Shown here piece by piece: positions 53,245 to 61,215 of a DNA stretch of 64,000 nucleotides. Below the pieces are notes generated by a model. The model ran no database searches. It was given only the letters and a program-made list of their open reading frames with translations, and was not told the DNA's origin. The DNA lies in NCBI RefSeq assembly GCF_041438865.1, contig NZ_CP109450.1, positions 6,202,501 to 6,266,500 on the forward strand. The letters run 5' to 3'. The translations under genes and the position numbers were made by a program. The DNA is from Streptomyces sp. NBC_01471. GTDB taxonomy: Bacteria; Actinomycetota; Actinomycetes; Streptomycetales; Streptomycetaceae. Position 1 is the first letter of the stretch, and every line of letters begins with the position of its first letter.

Positions 53245-54407
53245 GCAGCTGGTGGGGGAACGCCTGGGTGGCCGCCCTGGAAGCGCTGTCGCTCGACCCG
53301 GGACGGCTCGAACGGGGCAGGAGTTACGCCGACGCCGGCCATGTCGCCGCGGTGAACGTCGCACCGGGCCGCATCCTCGCCTACGTGCACGGGAGCCGCC
53401 CGCGCCCCTACCGGGCGGAGCTGCGGCTGCGCACGCTCTCCGGCGCCGACTGGGACCACTTCCTGGAAGTGGCCGCCGCCCAGCCGGGCCACATCGCCGC
53501 GCTGCTCGACAAGGACATGCCCCACTCGCTGGTCGACGCGGCGGCCGAGGCCGGTGTCGCCCTGCTCCCGGCGCCGGGCGATCTCGTTCCGTCCTGCACC
53601 TGCCCCGACAGCGGCCGCCCCTGCAAGCATGCTGCCGCCCTCTGCTACGAGACGGCCCGCCTCCTCGACTCCGATCCGTTCGTCCTGCTCCTGATGCGAG
53701 GGAGGAGCGAGCGTGAACTCCTCGACGAACTGGCCCGGCGCAACGCGGCCAATGCCGCACGGGAGCAGCCCACCGCGCCGCCCGCCCCCGGAGTCCCCGC
53801 ACGGGAAGCGCTCACCCCGCGGTTCCTGCCGCCTCTTCCCCCGCCCCTGCCCGTCGGGCCGTATCCGGGCCGCCCGCCCGCCTACCCCGAGGCACCCGGG
53901 GCTCCCGACCCGTCGGCTCTCGACGACCTCGCCACCGACGCCGCGGCGCGCGCCCACACCCTGCTCACCACCGGCGCCGACCCCGTCAGCGGCCTCACCC
54001 CCTGGCAGGACGCGGTCCGGCTGGCAGCGGCCCGCCCCACCGCCGGACTGACCGCCACCACCCGCACTCTCTACCGCGCTCTCGCGTCGGCAACCGGCCG
54101 TACCCCCACGGACCTGGCGCGGGCCGTCGCCGCCTGGCGGCAGGGCGGCGCCGAGGGCCTGGCCGTACTCGAAACGCCGTGGGACCCGCCCGCCGGCCCC
54201 TTCGACCGGGCCCGCGCCGCCCTGGCCGCCGCCGGGCTGCCGCGCTTCCAGCCCTCGCGCAACCGGCTGACCGTGCCGGGCGGCGCCCTCCAGCTCCGCT
54301 TCGGCCGGGACAACCGCTGGTACGCCTACGAATCCGACCCGGGCAGGGACGACTGGTGGCCGCGGGACACCCCGGACGCCGACCCGGTGGAGGCACTCCG
54401 GCGCTAA
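53241..54407 (+). CDS. SWIM zinc-finger protein
   Basis: 388 residues. The SWIM finger SCTCPDSGRPCKHAAALCYE (CxCx6CxH) lies at about 117-135. The rest is Pro-rich, with a C-terminal region ending RFGRDNRWYAYESDP. SWIM domains bind DNA or proteins. It is translationally coupled to the SNF2 helicase and probably acts with it (inference). Confidence 0.92.
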   Translation: MSSWWGNAWVAALEALSLDPGRLERGRSYADAGHVAAVNVAPGRILAYVHGSRPRPYRAELRLRTLSGADWDHFLEVAAAQPGHIAALLDKDMPHSLVDAAAEAGVALLPAPGDLVPSCTCPDSGRPCKHAAALCYETARLLDSDPFVLLLMRGRSERELLDELARRNAANAAREQPTAPPAPGVPAREALTPRFLPPLPPPLPVGPYPGRPPAYPEAPGAPDPSALDDLATDAAARAHTLLTTGADPVSGLTPWQDAVRLAAARPTAGLTATTRTLYRALASATGRTPTDLARAVAAWRQGGAEGLAVLETPWDPPAGPFDRARAALAAAGLPRFQPSRNRLTVPGGALQLRFGRDNRWYAYESDPGRDDWWPRDTPDADPVEALRR

Positions 54408-54440
54408 CCTCGAAGGGCGCCAGTCTGAGAGGCCCGCGGA

Positions 54441-54518
54441 ACGGCTCGGCCCACGGACCGACTCGGCTCGCGGAACGGCTCACTCGACGGCTCACGGAAC
54501 AGCTAACGGAACAACTCA
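54441..54518 (+). repeat. Degenerate short tandem repeats
   Basis: Variants of CGGAACGGCTC recur four or five times (CGGAACGGCTC, CGGAACAGCTA, CGGAACAACTC) just before the next start codon, becoming less GC-rich toward the gene. Possibly slippage-made; no function seen. Confidence 0.55.
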
Positions 54519-54528
54519 AGGGGGCACG

Positions 54529-54957
54529 GTGGACGCGGAGTTGACGGCGCTGGTGACGGCGGGGGCGACCACGCTCGTACAGCAGATGGCGACCGACGCG
54601 TGGTCGCGCACGCGGGACCGGGTGGCTGCCTTCCTGGCCCGCCGCAGCAGCGCGGACCCCTCGGCGGTCGCGGCCGAACTGGACGCGGCCCGCGCCGAAC
54701 TGGCGACGGCCCGGCAGGACGGCGACGAGGAGACCGCCGCCGATGTGCAGGGGGAGTGGCGGCTGCGGATGCGGCGCGCCCTGGTGGCCGACCCGGACGC
54801 CGCAGCGGAACTGCGCGCGCTGCTCGGCGAGTTGACGCCACCGGTGACGGCCCCGCAGATCGGCAGCGTCAGCAACAGCTTCAGCGGGGTCGCCCACAAC
54901 AGCACCGTGATCCAGGCCGGGAGCATCGGCAGTACGGACTCCGGCGGCCGGCGCTGA
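54529..54957 (+). CDS. Small helical protein with N-x-F-x-G / VIQAGxIG tail
   Basis: 142 residues, GTG start after GGGGGCAC. An N-terminal helical part (ALVTAGATTLVQQMATDAWS and long Ala/Arg/Glu helices) is followed by a C-terminal beta tail: VSNSFSGVAHNSTVIQAGSI. Similar tails recur in actinobacterial proteins linked to signalling or conflict ATPases (recollection; not checked). The function is unknown. It sits alone after the SWIM gene and before a strong terminator. Confidence 0.75.
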   Translation: MDAELTALVTAGATTLVQQMATDAWSRTRDRVAAFLARRSSADPSAVAAELDAARAELATARQDGDEETAADVQGEWRLRMRRALVADPDAAAELRALLGELTPPVTAPQIGSVSNSFSGVAHNSTVIQAGSIGSTDSGGRR

Positions 54958-54973
54958 GGGGCACCGTGCGCAA

Positions 54974-55008
54974 CCGGTACCGGCGGGGTGGCGCCCCGCC
55001 GGTGCCGG
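54974..55008. terminator. Bidirectional terminator
   Basis: CCGGTACCGGCGGGG pairs with CCCCGCCGGTGCCGG (15 bp with one G-T pair) around a 5-base loop, between convergent genes. Confidence 0.88.
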
Positions 55009-55011
55009 CCG

Positions 55012-56943
55012 TCAGCGCAGTTCGAGGACCCGGACCCCGTACGGCTCCAGCGTGACCTCCGGCGACTCCGTCCCCGTCCCGAGGTCGAAGAGCCTGCCCC
55101 CGCCCGGCCGTACGGTCAGCGTGTCCTGCGACTGGCTGACCAGCCAGACGAAGCGCCGGCCGTCCTCATGGACCAGCACATCGGCGCTGACGTACGGGGT
55201 GTCCACCGTCACCGGGCGGGCCACCCCCGCGACCTCCGCCAGGGCCTCGTACAGCCGGTGCGTCTGCTCGGGGTTGATGCGTGCGGTGCGGGCGGCCATG
55301 TGCTCCAGCGGGTAGGTGGCCAGCACGGTCCTGCCCGCTCCCGTCTCGTTCACCAGCAGCGCGGGCCGACCGTGCGCGTCGGTCGCGACCACGCGTGCGT
55401 CCACCGGTACGACGGGCAGGTAGGCGGTGCTGTCCTCGTTCCCCGCGACCGGGAAACGCAGCGTCTCACCGGCCTTCAGCGGGCCGAAGTCCTCGGTGAA
55501 GGTCAGGTCGAGGACCGTGTCCTCGACCGGCTCGGCGACCCCGTACGACAGCTGGTGCTCCACCCCGAAGAGCCCGTCCAGGTCGTGGAACCAGGGCCCC
55601 CGGGTCGCCGGGTGCTCGCCCGAGCAGAACGACAGATAGACGGTCGCTCCCTCGCGGGCCCGCCGCTCCAGGTCCCGCCGGGTCCGGGTCGTCAGCTGAC
55701 GGGTCGAGGGCAGCAGATACAACTGGACGTCATCGGCGAGCCCGTCCGCCTCCCGTACGAACCCGACCGGCAGATCGGCGCCGTGCGCCGAGACGTACCC
55801 CTGGTGCAGCGAGGAGAAGATCAACGGACGGTCCGCGGGCCGGCTGTAGGGGTAGCCGCGCTCCAGAAACGCGGGGACGACCAGTGCGGCACCGGCGTCC
55901 GAGCGCCGGCAACGGGCGAAGTCCACCTGGCCGAGCACCGTGGCGAAGGCCGCGAGTTCCCGCAGCGGCTCCTTCGGGCGCCCCTCGCCGTCCGTGATGC
56001 CGAAGTGCATCTCGAAGGGGTGGTGGTCGTACGGCGACTGGTCCCACAGATCGTCGTAGTCGGTGTTGTTCCAGGCCATCCAGCCCGTCGCCCCGCCCAG
56101 CAGCGAATTGTGCAGCGTCTGGCGGTAGTACACGCCCGCGTTGCGCGCCGACACGGTGTCCGTGGAGAGGCCGAACTCCTCCAGGACCACCGGCTGCCCG
56201 GTCACGGCGGCCAGTTCGCACTCGAAGGCCGCCCGGTAGTGCTGGCGGACCGTGTCGGTGTCCGAGCGGTAGACGTGCGGCCCGACGAAATCGACGTACT
56301 CGGCGGTCTCGCGCAGCGAGAAGCCGTTGTCGCGCCCGGTCACCTCCTGCCCCCAGGCGCCGTCGCCGAGCGAGACCGGCTGGGTGCCGCCCGCCGCCCG
56401 CACCGCGTTGCACATCGACTGCGCCCATGCCGTCACCACGTCCGACGACGGCGGGTCGACCTGGTAGATCCGCCCGTACCCCGGCATCTCATTGGTGATC
56501 AGCCACCCGGTGACGGCGGCGTGATCCTTGAAGCGCCGGGTCATCTCGCTCGCGAACCAGGCCTGCCGGCCGACCATCCACACGTCCTCGTACAGATCGC
56601 GTCCCGCACGCCAGACCGGGTCCCAGTTCTCACCGGACATGTGGCCGACGATGAAGGTCGGGACCGTGCCCATCCCGTACTCGCTGTGCGCGTCCAGGAA
56701 GTCCCGGAAGCGGTCGCACAGTTCCTCGTCGATCCGGTGCGGTTCCGGGTGGAAGTCCGGCCAGTAGAAGAACGAGCGGGTCATGTTGAGCCCGTGCTCG
56801 CGCAGCACGGCGAGCTCCTCGCGCACCACACCGGGGTCGTAGTCGCGCCACATCAGGGGGCCGCCGGTGCGGGACCAGAAGTTGGCGCCGAGCCAGGGCA
56901 GAACGGCCGGGTCGTGGGTGAGCTGGGCGCTGTGGCGCTGCAT
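55012..56943 (-). CDS. Clan GH-A glycoside hydrolase (beta-galactosidase/mannanase-like)
   Basis: 643 residues. A TIM barrel is indicated by WLGANFWSRTGGPLMWRDYD, acid/base Asn-Glu in GWLITNEMPGYG and nucleophile Glu in VVLEEFGLSTD. The middle (GYVSAHGADLPVGFVREADG onward) resembles the trimerisation-like domain of GH42, and the C-terminus is a small beta domain. GH42 and GH5-type mannanases share this layout, so the sugar is not certain. There is no signal peptide, so it acts on imported oligosaccharides. It is the last gene of a five-gene sugar operon whose other genes are the LacI regulator, two permeases and the binding protein. Confidence 0.85.
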   Translation of the reverse strand: MQRHSAQLTHDPAVLPWLGANFWSRTGGPLMWRDYDPGVVREELAVLREHGLNMTRSFFYWPDFHPEPHRIDEELCDRFRDFLDAHSEYGMGTVPTFIVGHMSGENWDPVWRAGRDLYEDVWMVGRQAWFASEMTRRFKDHAAVTGWLITNEMPGYGRIYQVDPPSSDVVTAWAQSMCNAVRAAGGTQPVSLGDGAWGQEVTGRDNGFSLRETAEYVDFVGPHVYRSDTDTVRQHYRAAFECELAAVTGQPVVLEEFGLSTDTVSARNAGVYYRQTLHNSLLGGATGWMAWNNTDYDDLWDQSPYDHHPFEMHFGITDGEGRPKEPLRELAAFATVLGQVDFARCRRSDAGAALVVPAFLERGYPYSRPADRPLIFSSLHQGYVSAHGADLPVGFVREADGLADDVQLYLLPSTRQLTTRTRRDLERRAREGATVYLSFCSGEHPATRGPWFHDLDGLFGVEHQLSYGVAEPVEDTVLDLTFTEDFGPLKAGETLRFPVAGNEDSTAYLPVVPVDARVVATDAHGRPALLVNETGAGRTVLATYPLEHMAARTARINPEQTHRLYEALAEVAGVARPVTVDTPYVSADVLVHEDGRRFVWLVSQSQDTLTVRPGGGRLFDLGTGTESPEVTLEPYGVRVLELR

Positions 56944-56961
56944 GTTTCGTGCTCCAGAGAA

Positions 56962-57957
56962 TCAGACGGGACCGGTCGACTCGCGGACGACGAGCCGGGG
57001 TTGTCCGGTGAGGGGTTCAGGGGGTACGTCCTCGCCGCACTGCGCGAGCAGCGCCCGGGCGGCAGCCGCGCCGGCCCGCTGGACGTACTGGTCGACGGTG
57101 GTCAGCCGGGGGTGGATCCAGCTGCCGACCGGCAGGTTGTCGTAGCCGACCACGGAGAGCTGGGCGGGCACGGAGAGGCCCGCGCGCTGCGCGGTGCCGA
57201 TGCCGCACACCGCCATCGAGTCGTTGGCGAAGGCGATGGCGGTGGGCCGCGGGTCCAGGGCGAGCAGCCGCTCGGTGGCCGCGGTGGCCGCCGCCTCGGT
57301 GAAGTCGGTGTGGAGGACCGAGACGGGGGACAGGCCCGCCGCGGCCAGGGTCTCCTCGAAGACCCGCTGCCGGAATCGGGTGTGCAGCAGCCCGGTCGGC
57401 CCGGTGACATAGGCGATGCGCCGGTGCCCCAGGTCCAGCAGGTGGCGGACCGCCTCGCTGACCCCGCTGCCGTGCGCCGTGCCCAGCAGGACCGCGGGCA
57501 GCCCGAGCCGTTCGAGCAGCGGCGGCCGCGGATCGTCGGCCCGGTGCTCGGTCAGCACCGCCCCGTCGACCCGGCCCTCGGCGGCGAGTCGCTCGTACAG
57601 CGCGGTCTCCTCGCGCACATCGCCGGCCAGATGCAGCAGCAGCCCGTATCCGCGCGGCGACAGCTCGCTCTCCAGACCGGTGATCAGCTCGGAGAAGTGC
57701 AGGTCGGTGCCGAGGACGTCGGTGGGGCGGCGGACGACCATCGCGACCGTGTGCGTACGGGCCCGGCGCAGGGCGCTCGCGGACGCGCTCGGTGACCAGC
57801 CGAGCCGCCCGGCCGTCTCCAGGACGCGGCGCCGGGTGGACTCGGAGATCCGGCCGGTGTTGTTGAAGACCTTGGACACGGCCGCCGTGGAGACCCCGGC
57901 CTCCGCGGCGACGTCCTTGATCGTGGGCCGGGGACCGGCCGCCGTACCCGGACTCAC
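56962..57957 (-). CDS. LacI-family transcriptional regulator
   Basis: 331 residues from GTG 57957. The helix-turn-helix and hinge are in TIKDVAAEAGVSTAAVSKVF and SASALRRARTHTVAMVV, followed by the periplasmic-binding-protein-like sensor (VDGAVLTEHRADDP, GHRRIAYVTGPTG, LSVVGYDNLPVGSWIHP). The start overlaps the stop of the upstream permease, so it is part of the sugar operon it probably controls. The palindrome at 61090 is the likely operator. Confidence 0.93.
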   Translation of the reverse strand: MSPGTAAGPRPTIKDVAAEAGVSTAAVSKVFNNTGRISESTRRRVLETAGRLGWSPSASASALRRARTHTVAMVVRRPTDVLGTDLHFSELITGLESELSPRGYGLLLHLAGDVREETALYERLAAEGRVDGAVLTEHRADDPRPPLLERLGLPAVLLGTAHGSGVSEAVRHLLDLGHRRIAYVTGPTGLLHTRFRQRVFEETLAAAGLSPVSVLHTDFTEAAATAATERLLALDPRPTAIAFANDSMAVCGIGTAQRAGLSVPAQLSVVGYDNLPVGSWIHPRLTTVDQYVQRAGAAAARALLAQCGEDVPPEPLTGQPRLVVRESTGPV

Positions 57958-58790
57958 ATCTTCACCGCGCCACTGACCAGGGCCTGCTGCATCCGCTTCT
58001 GCAGCAGCGTGTACATGATCCAGACCGGTACGAGGGTGAGGATCGTCCCGGCCGTGAGGATGCCGTAGTCGGTACCGATCTGCGATTTGAGGGTGGGCAG
58101 GGCGACCTGGATGGTCCGCAGGTCCGGGTCCGGGCCGATGATGATCAGGGAGTACAGGTACTCGTTCCAGAAGGTCAGGAAGTTCAGCAGCAGCACCGTC
58201 GCGATGCCGGGCATGCACATCGGGGTGTAGATGTGCCGCAGCACGCCGAAGGTCGAGGCGCCGTCGATCCGCGCGGCCTCTTCCATCTCGGGCGGGATGG
58301 TGCGCATGAACTGGATGAGGATCACCACCGACAGCGGCATCGCGGTGGCGGGCAGGAACAGCACCATGAACAGCCGGGTGTGGAAGAGCCCGGTGGCCGC
58401 GGAGAGCAGGAAGGTCGGGAACAGGGCGGCGAAGGTGGGGATGAGGAACCCGAGCGAGAAGATCCTCTCGATGGCGGCGCCGACCCGGCCCCGCGCCCGG
58501 GCCAGCGAGAACGCCGCGGGTATGGCGAGGCCCAGGGTCAGGGCCAGCGAGAACACCGTCACGATCCCGGAGTTGAGGATCGCCATCCCCAGATCGGCGC
58601 TCTCGAAGGCGGTACGGAAGTTCCCGAACCCGAGCGAGGTCGGCGGGGCGAGCGGGTGGGCGAAGATGGCCTCGTTGGACTTGAACGCCGACGCCAGGAA
58701 GTAGTAGAGCGGGACGGCGAGCAGCACGGCGTAGGCCCACACCAGGATGTGCGCGGGGAGCCAGGACTTTCTGAACTTCATGGTGGCCAT
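57954..58790 (-). CDS. Carbohydrate ABC transporter permease (MalG type)
   Basis: 278 residues with six membrane segments. The EAA loop is PPEMEEAARIDGASTFGVLR, followed by HIYTPMCMPG. MalG-like proteins form the channel with a MalF-like partner, encoded next door. No ATPase gene is present; Streptomyces sugar importers commonly borrow MsiK (family knowledge). Confidence 0.95.
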   Translation of the reverse strand: MATMKFRKSWLPAHILVWAYAVLLAVPLYYFLASAFKSNEAIFAHPLAPPTSLGFGNFRTAFESADLGMAILNSGIVTVFSLALTLGLAIPAAFSLARARGRVGAAIERIFSLGFLIPTFAALFPTFLLSAATGLFHTRLFMVLFLPATAMPLSVVILIQFMRTIPPEMEEAARIDGASTFGVLRHIYTPMCMPGIATVLLLNFLTFWNEYLYSLIIIGPDPDLRTIQVALPTLKSQIGTDYGILTAGTILTLVPVWIMYTLLQKRMQQALVSGAVKM

Positions 58791-58805
58791 GGGGTCGGGC
58801 TCCGA

Positions 58806-59735
58806 TCAGTAGCTCTGGCGGAAGGCGCGGCGGATGGCGAGCAGTCCGGCGAGCCCCGCCAGGAAGAGGACCACACCGACGGCCTGGCTGTAGCCGAGGT
58901 CGCTCTCCATGAAGGCCTTCTCGTAGACGAGGAAGGACAGCGTGGTCGAGGAGTTGGCGGGACCGCCCTGGGTCAGCAGCAGCACCTGCTGCGCCGAGCC
59001 GAAGAGCGTCCAGAGGAACTGGAGCATCGTGACGACGCCCACGTACTCCTTGATGACCGGGAAGTGGATGCGCCACATGGCGCGCCAGTGCCCGGCGCCG
59101 TCCAGCTGCGCGGCCTCGCCGATCTCCTCGGGCACGCTGTCGAGCCGCGCGGCGAACAGGACCGCGGTGAAGCCGATTCCGGCCCAGACGTCCAGGGCGA
59201 TCAGGCAGTAGAGCGCGGTGTCGGGGTTGGCGAGCCAGGCGTCGGTCACCGATCCGAGGCCGACGGACTTGAGGGCGCCGTTGACCAGACCGTCCGGGGA
59301 GAGGGCGGCGTAGAAGACCATGGCCTTGGCCGGGGTGGAGATGAGCCCGGGGACGAACAGCAGATAGCGGATCACCCGGTGGCCGGGCGGTTTCTGGGCG
59401 ACGTAGTACCCGACCATGTAGGCGCAGACGATCATCACCGGAAGCGCGATGACCATTTGCAGGCCGGTGTTGCGCACCGCCTGCCAGAAAACCGGATCGT
59501 CGAACAGGGCACGGAAGTTGTCGACGCCTGCGAAGGACGTCGGCTGGAGCATGCCGGGCCAGTGCAGGGCGGCGATCACGAAGATCGCGACCATCGGTCC
59601 GACCATGAAGACCAGGTACCAGACGAGGGCGGGCAGCGCGAGGACCATGGTGCGCGGACCGTGCTGCTTCCGCCGGGTGCCGGCGGGCGGGACTGCCTGC
59701 CGGGAGGCGGGCCTGACGGACGAGGTCATCGTCAT
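58806..59735 (-). CDS. Carbohydrate ABC transporter permease (MalF type)
   Basis: 309 residues. Membrane segments start at LALPALVWYLVFMVGPMVA. The EAA loop is EEIGEAAQLDGAGHWRAMWR, then IHFPVIKEYVG. Pairs with the MalG-type permease, 15 bases downstream. Confidence 0.95.
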   Translation of the reverse strand: MTMTSSVRPASRQAVPPAGTRRKQHGPRTMVLALPALVWYLVFMVGPMVAIFVIAALHWPGMLQPTSFAGVDNFRALFDDPVFWQAVRNTGLQMVIALPVMIVCAYMVGYYVAQKPPGHRVIRYLLFVPGLISTPAKAMVFYAALSPDGLVNGALKSVGLGSVTDAWLANPDTALYCLIALDVWAGIGFTAVLFAARLDSVPEEIGEAAQLDGAGHWRAMWRIHFPVIKEYVGVVTMLQFLWTLFGSAQQVLLLTQGGPANSSTTLSFLVYEKAFMESDLGYSQAVGVVLFLAGLAGLLAIRRAFRQSY

Positions 59736-59747
59736 GGGGTTGCCTCC

Positions 59748-61040
59748 TCAGGCGTTGCGGTACGCGCCCTGGAGCGCGGAGAGAATACGGCGGGAGCTGA
59801 CGCCCGGTGTGAAGGCGGTGCTGGTGGCCTGGATCATCGGCTGGACGGCCGACGGCGGTACGTAGAGGTCGGGCAGCACGACCTGGCTGACACCGGAGCC
59901 GAGTTGCTGGGCCTTGGCGACGAGCGGGAACTGGTCGCTCAGGGTGTCCGTCCGCACCGCCATGTCCCGGCCGCCCTCCTTGATGAACCGGCTGACGACC
60001 TCCGGCCGGTACATGAAGCGGACGAACTTCTCGACGGTCTCGATCTTCTTGGTGCCGTTGGGACTGACCCAGAACCCGGAGACGGTGAAGGTCCGCAGGA
60101 TGGTCGGCCTGTCGTGCACGGCGCCGGGCGGCAGCGGCCAGCCGCCGACGTCCGTATGGCTGGCAACGTTGTCAGGAACGCGGGCGAGTGCGGAGGACAT
60201 CGCGGACTGCATGGCGGCGGCCTCGGTGTTGAACTGCGTGGTCATCGAGTCGGTGGTGAGCCCCTGGGCCTTGTCGGTGAAGACCCCGGCGTCCCTCAGC
60301 TCGACGAAGTACTCGATGCCTTCCCGCGCCCCCTTGATCCCGCTGAAGTCACCGGTGGCGTAGAGCTTCTTCGCCTGGTCGGCGGTGAGGAACGACTGGA
60401 TGATCTGGGCGAGGAGCTTCTGCCCGGTCCAGTCGTTGCCGCCGATGGTGACGGGGGCGGTGCCCTTGGCGCGCAGCTTCCTCGCCGCGGCGATCAGCGC
60501 GTCCCCGGTGAGCGGGATGTCCTCGACACCGGCCTTGCGCATCAGACCGCGGTTGAAGGCGACCGGCCAGTTGCTCGCGATGTACGGAAGGGCACGGAGC
60601 CGGCCCTTCTCGTCGGTCCATTCGGTGAGCGCGGCGGGCAGGATGCGCTTGCGCAGGTCCCAGTCGTCCAGATAGCCGTTCACGGTCACCGTGGCGCCGA
60701 GTTCGGTCCAGGAGACGGTCTTGTCATAGAGGTTGACCATGACGACGTCGGCCTCTTTGTGCGCCAGCCGCGAGGTCTCGTAGACCTGCCCCAGCTCGTC
60801 CCCGTTGATCAGGCTCTTGACCTTGAGCCCCGGGTTCTCCTTGCGGAACATGTCGAGAACGGCCCGGAAGGTCGCGGAGCCGGGCGCGGTGCCGCCCAGC
60901 GAACTGTGGATGACCAGGGTGTCGGGATCGGACTCGTCCCCTCCGAGCATCCCGCACCCGGACAGCCCGGGCACGGCGACACCGGCGGCGACGGCCGCAC
61001 CCGCGGAGATGAATCCACGGCGATTCAGCATGGAACGCAC
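59748..61040 (-). CDS. Sugar-binding lipoprotein of the ABC transporter
   Basis: 430 residues. The signal combines a twin-Arg motif (NRRGFISAG) and a lipobox (GLSGC), so it is probably a Tat-exported lipoprotein. The body has the family-1 solute-binding pattern (VMVNLYDKTVSWTELGATV, LPYIASNWPVAFNRGLM). GTG 61040 lies 9 bases after AGGAGG; the ATG at 61031 is too far. It is the first gene of the operon and delivers the sugar to the two permeases. Confidence 0.94.
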   Translation of the reverse strand: MRSMLNRRGFISAGAAVAAGVAVPGLSGCGMLGGDESDPDTLVIHSSLGGTAPGSATFRAVLDMFRKENPGLKVKSLINGDELGQVYETSRLAHKEADVVMVNLYDKTVSWTELGATVTVNGYLDDWDLRKRILPAALTEWTDEKGRLRALPYIASNWPVAFNRGLMRKAGVEDIPLTGDALIAAARKLRAKGTAPVTIGGNDWTGQKLLAQIIQSFLTADQAKKLYATGDFSGIKGAREGIEYFVELRDAGVFTDKAQGLTTDSMTTQFNTEAAAMQSAMSSALARVPDNVASHTDVGGWPLPPGAVHDRPTILRTFTVSGFWVSPNGTKKIETVEKFVRFMYRPEVVSRFIKEGGRDMAVRTDTLSDQFPLVAKAQQLGSGVSQVVLPDLYVPPSAVQPMIQATSTAFTPGVSSRRILSALQGAYRNA

Positions 61041-61089
61041 GGCGTGCGGCCTCCTACGGGGGAGCAGGGGAGTGAGGAACCTGGGAGGT

Positions 61090-61105
61090 GGTTAATCGAT
61101 ATACC
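61090..61105 (-). promoter_or_regulatory. LacI-type operator upstream of the sugar operon
   Basis: GGTTAATCGATATACC is centred on CG, 50 bases upstream of the binding-protein start. The LacI-family palindrome in actinobacteria is often GGTTAATCGATTAACC-like (family knowledge); this copy has three mismatches in the right arm. The LacI gene of the operon is the obvious candidate binder. Confidence 0.65.
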
Positions 61106-61215
61106 TGCGAGGTGGGAGCACCGTATGAGGCCATGGGGGCGCGGTCAACCCCCCGTTGCACATGGTGAACGGGGGCGGTGGGGACCGGGGAAACCGGGCC
61201 CTCGTCCGGCCGGTG

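Noticed and set aside
54988..57795. Plus-strand 935-codon frame over the glycosidase and LacI genes
   Set aside because: Antisense shadow; both minus-strand genes have catalytic or DNA-binding motifs.
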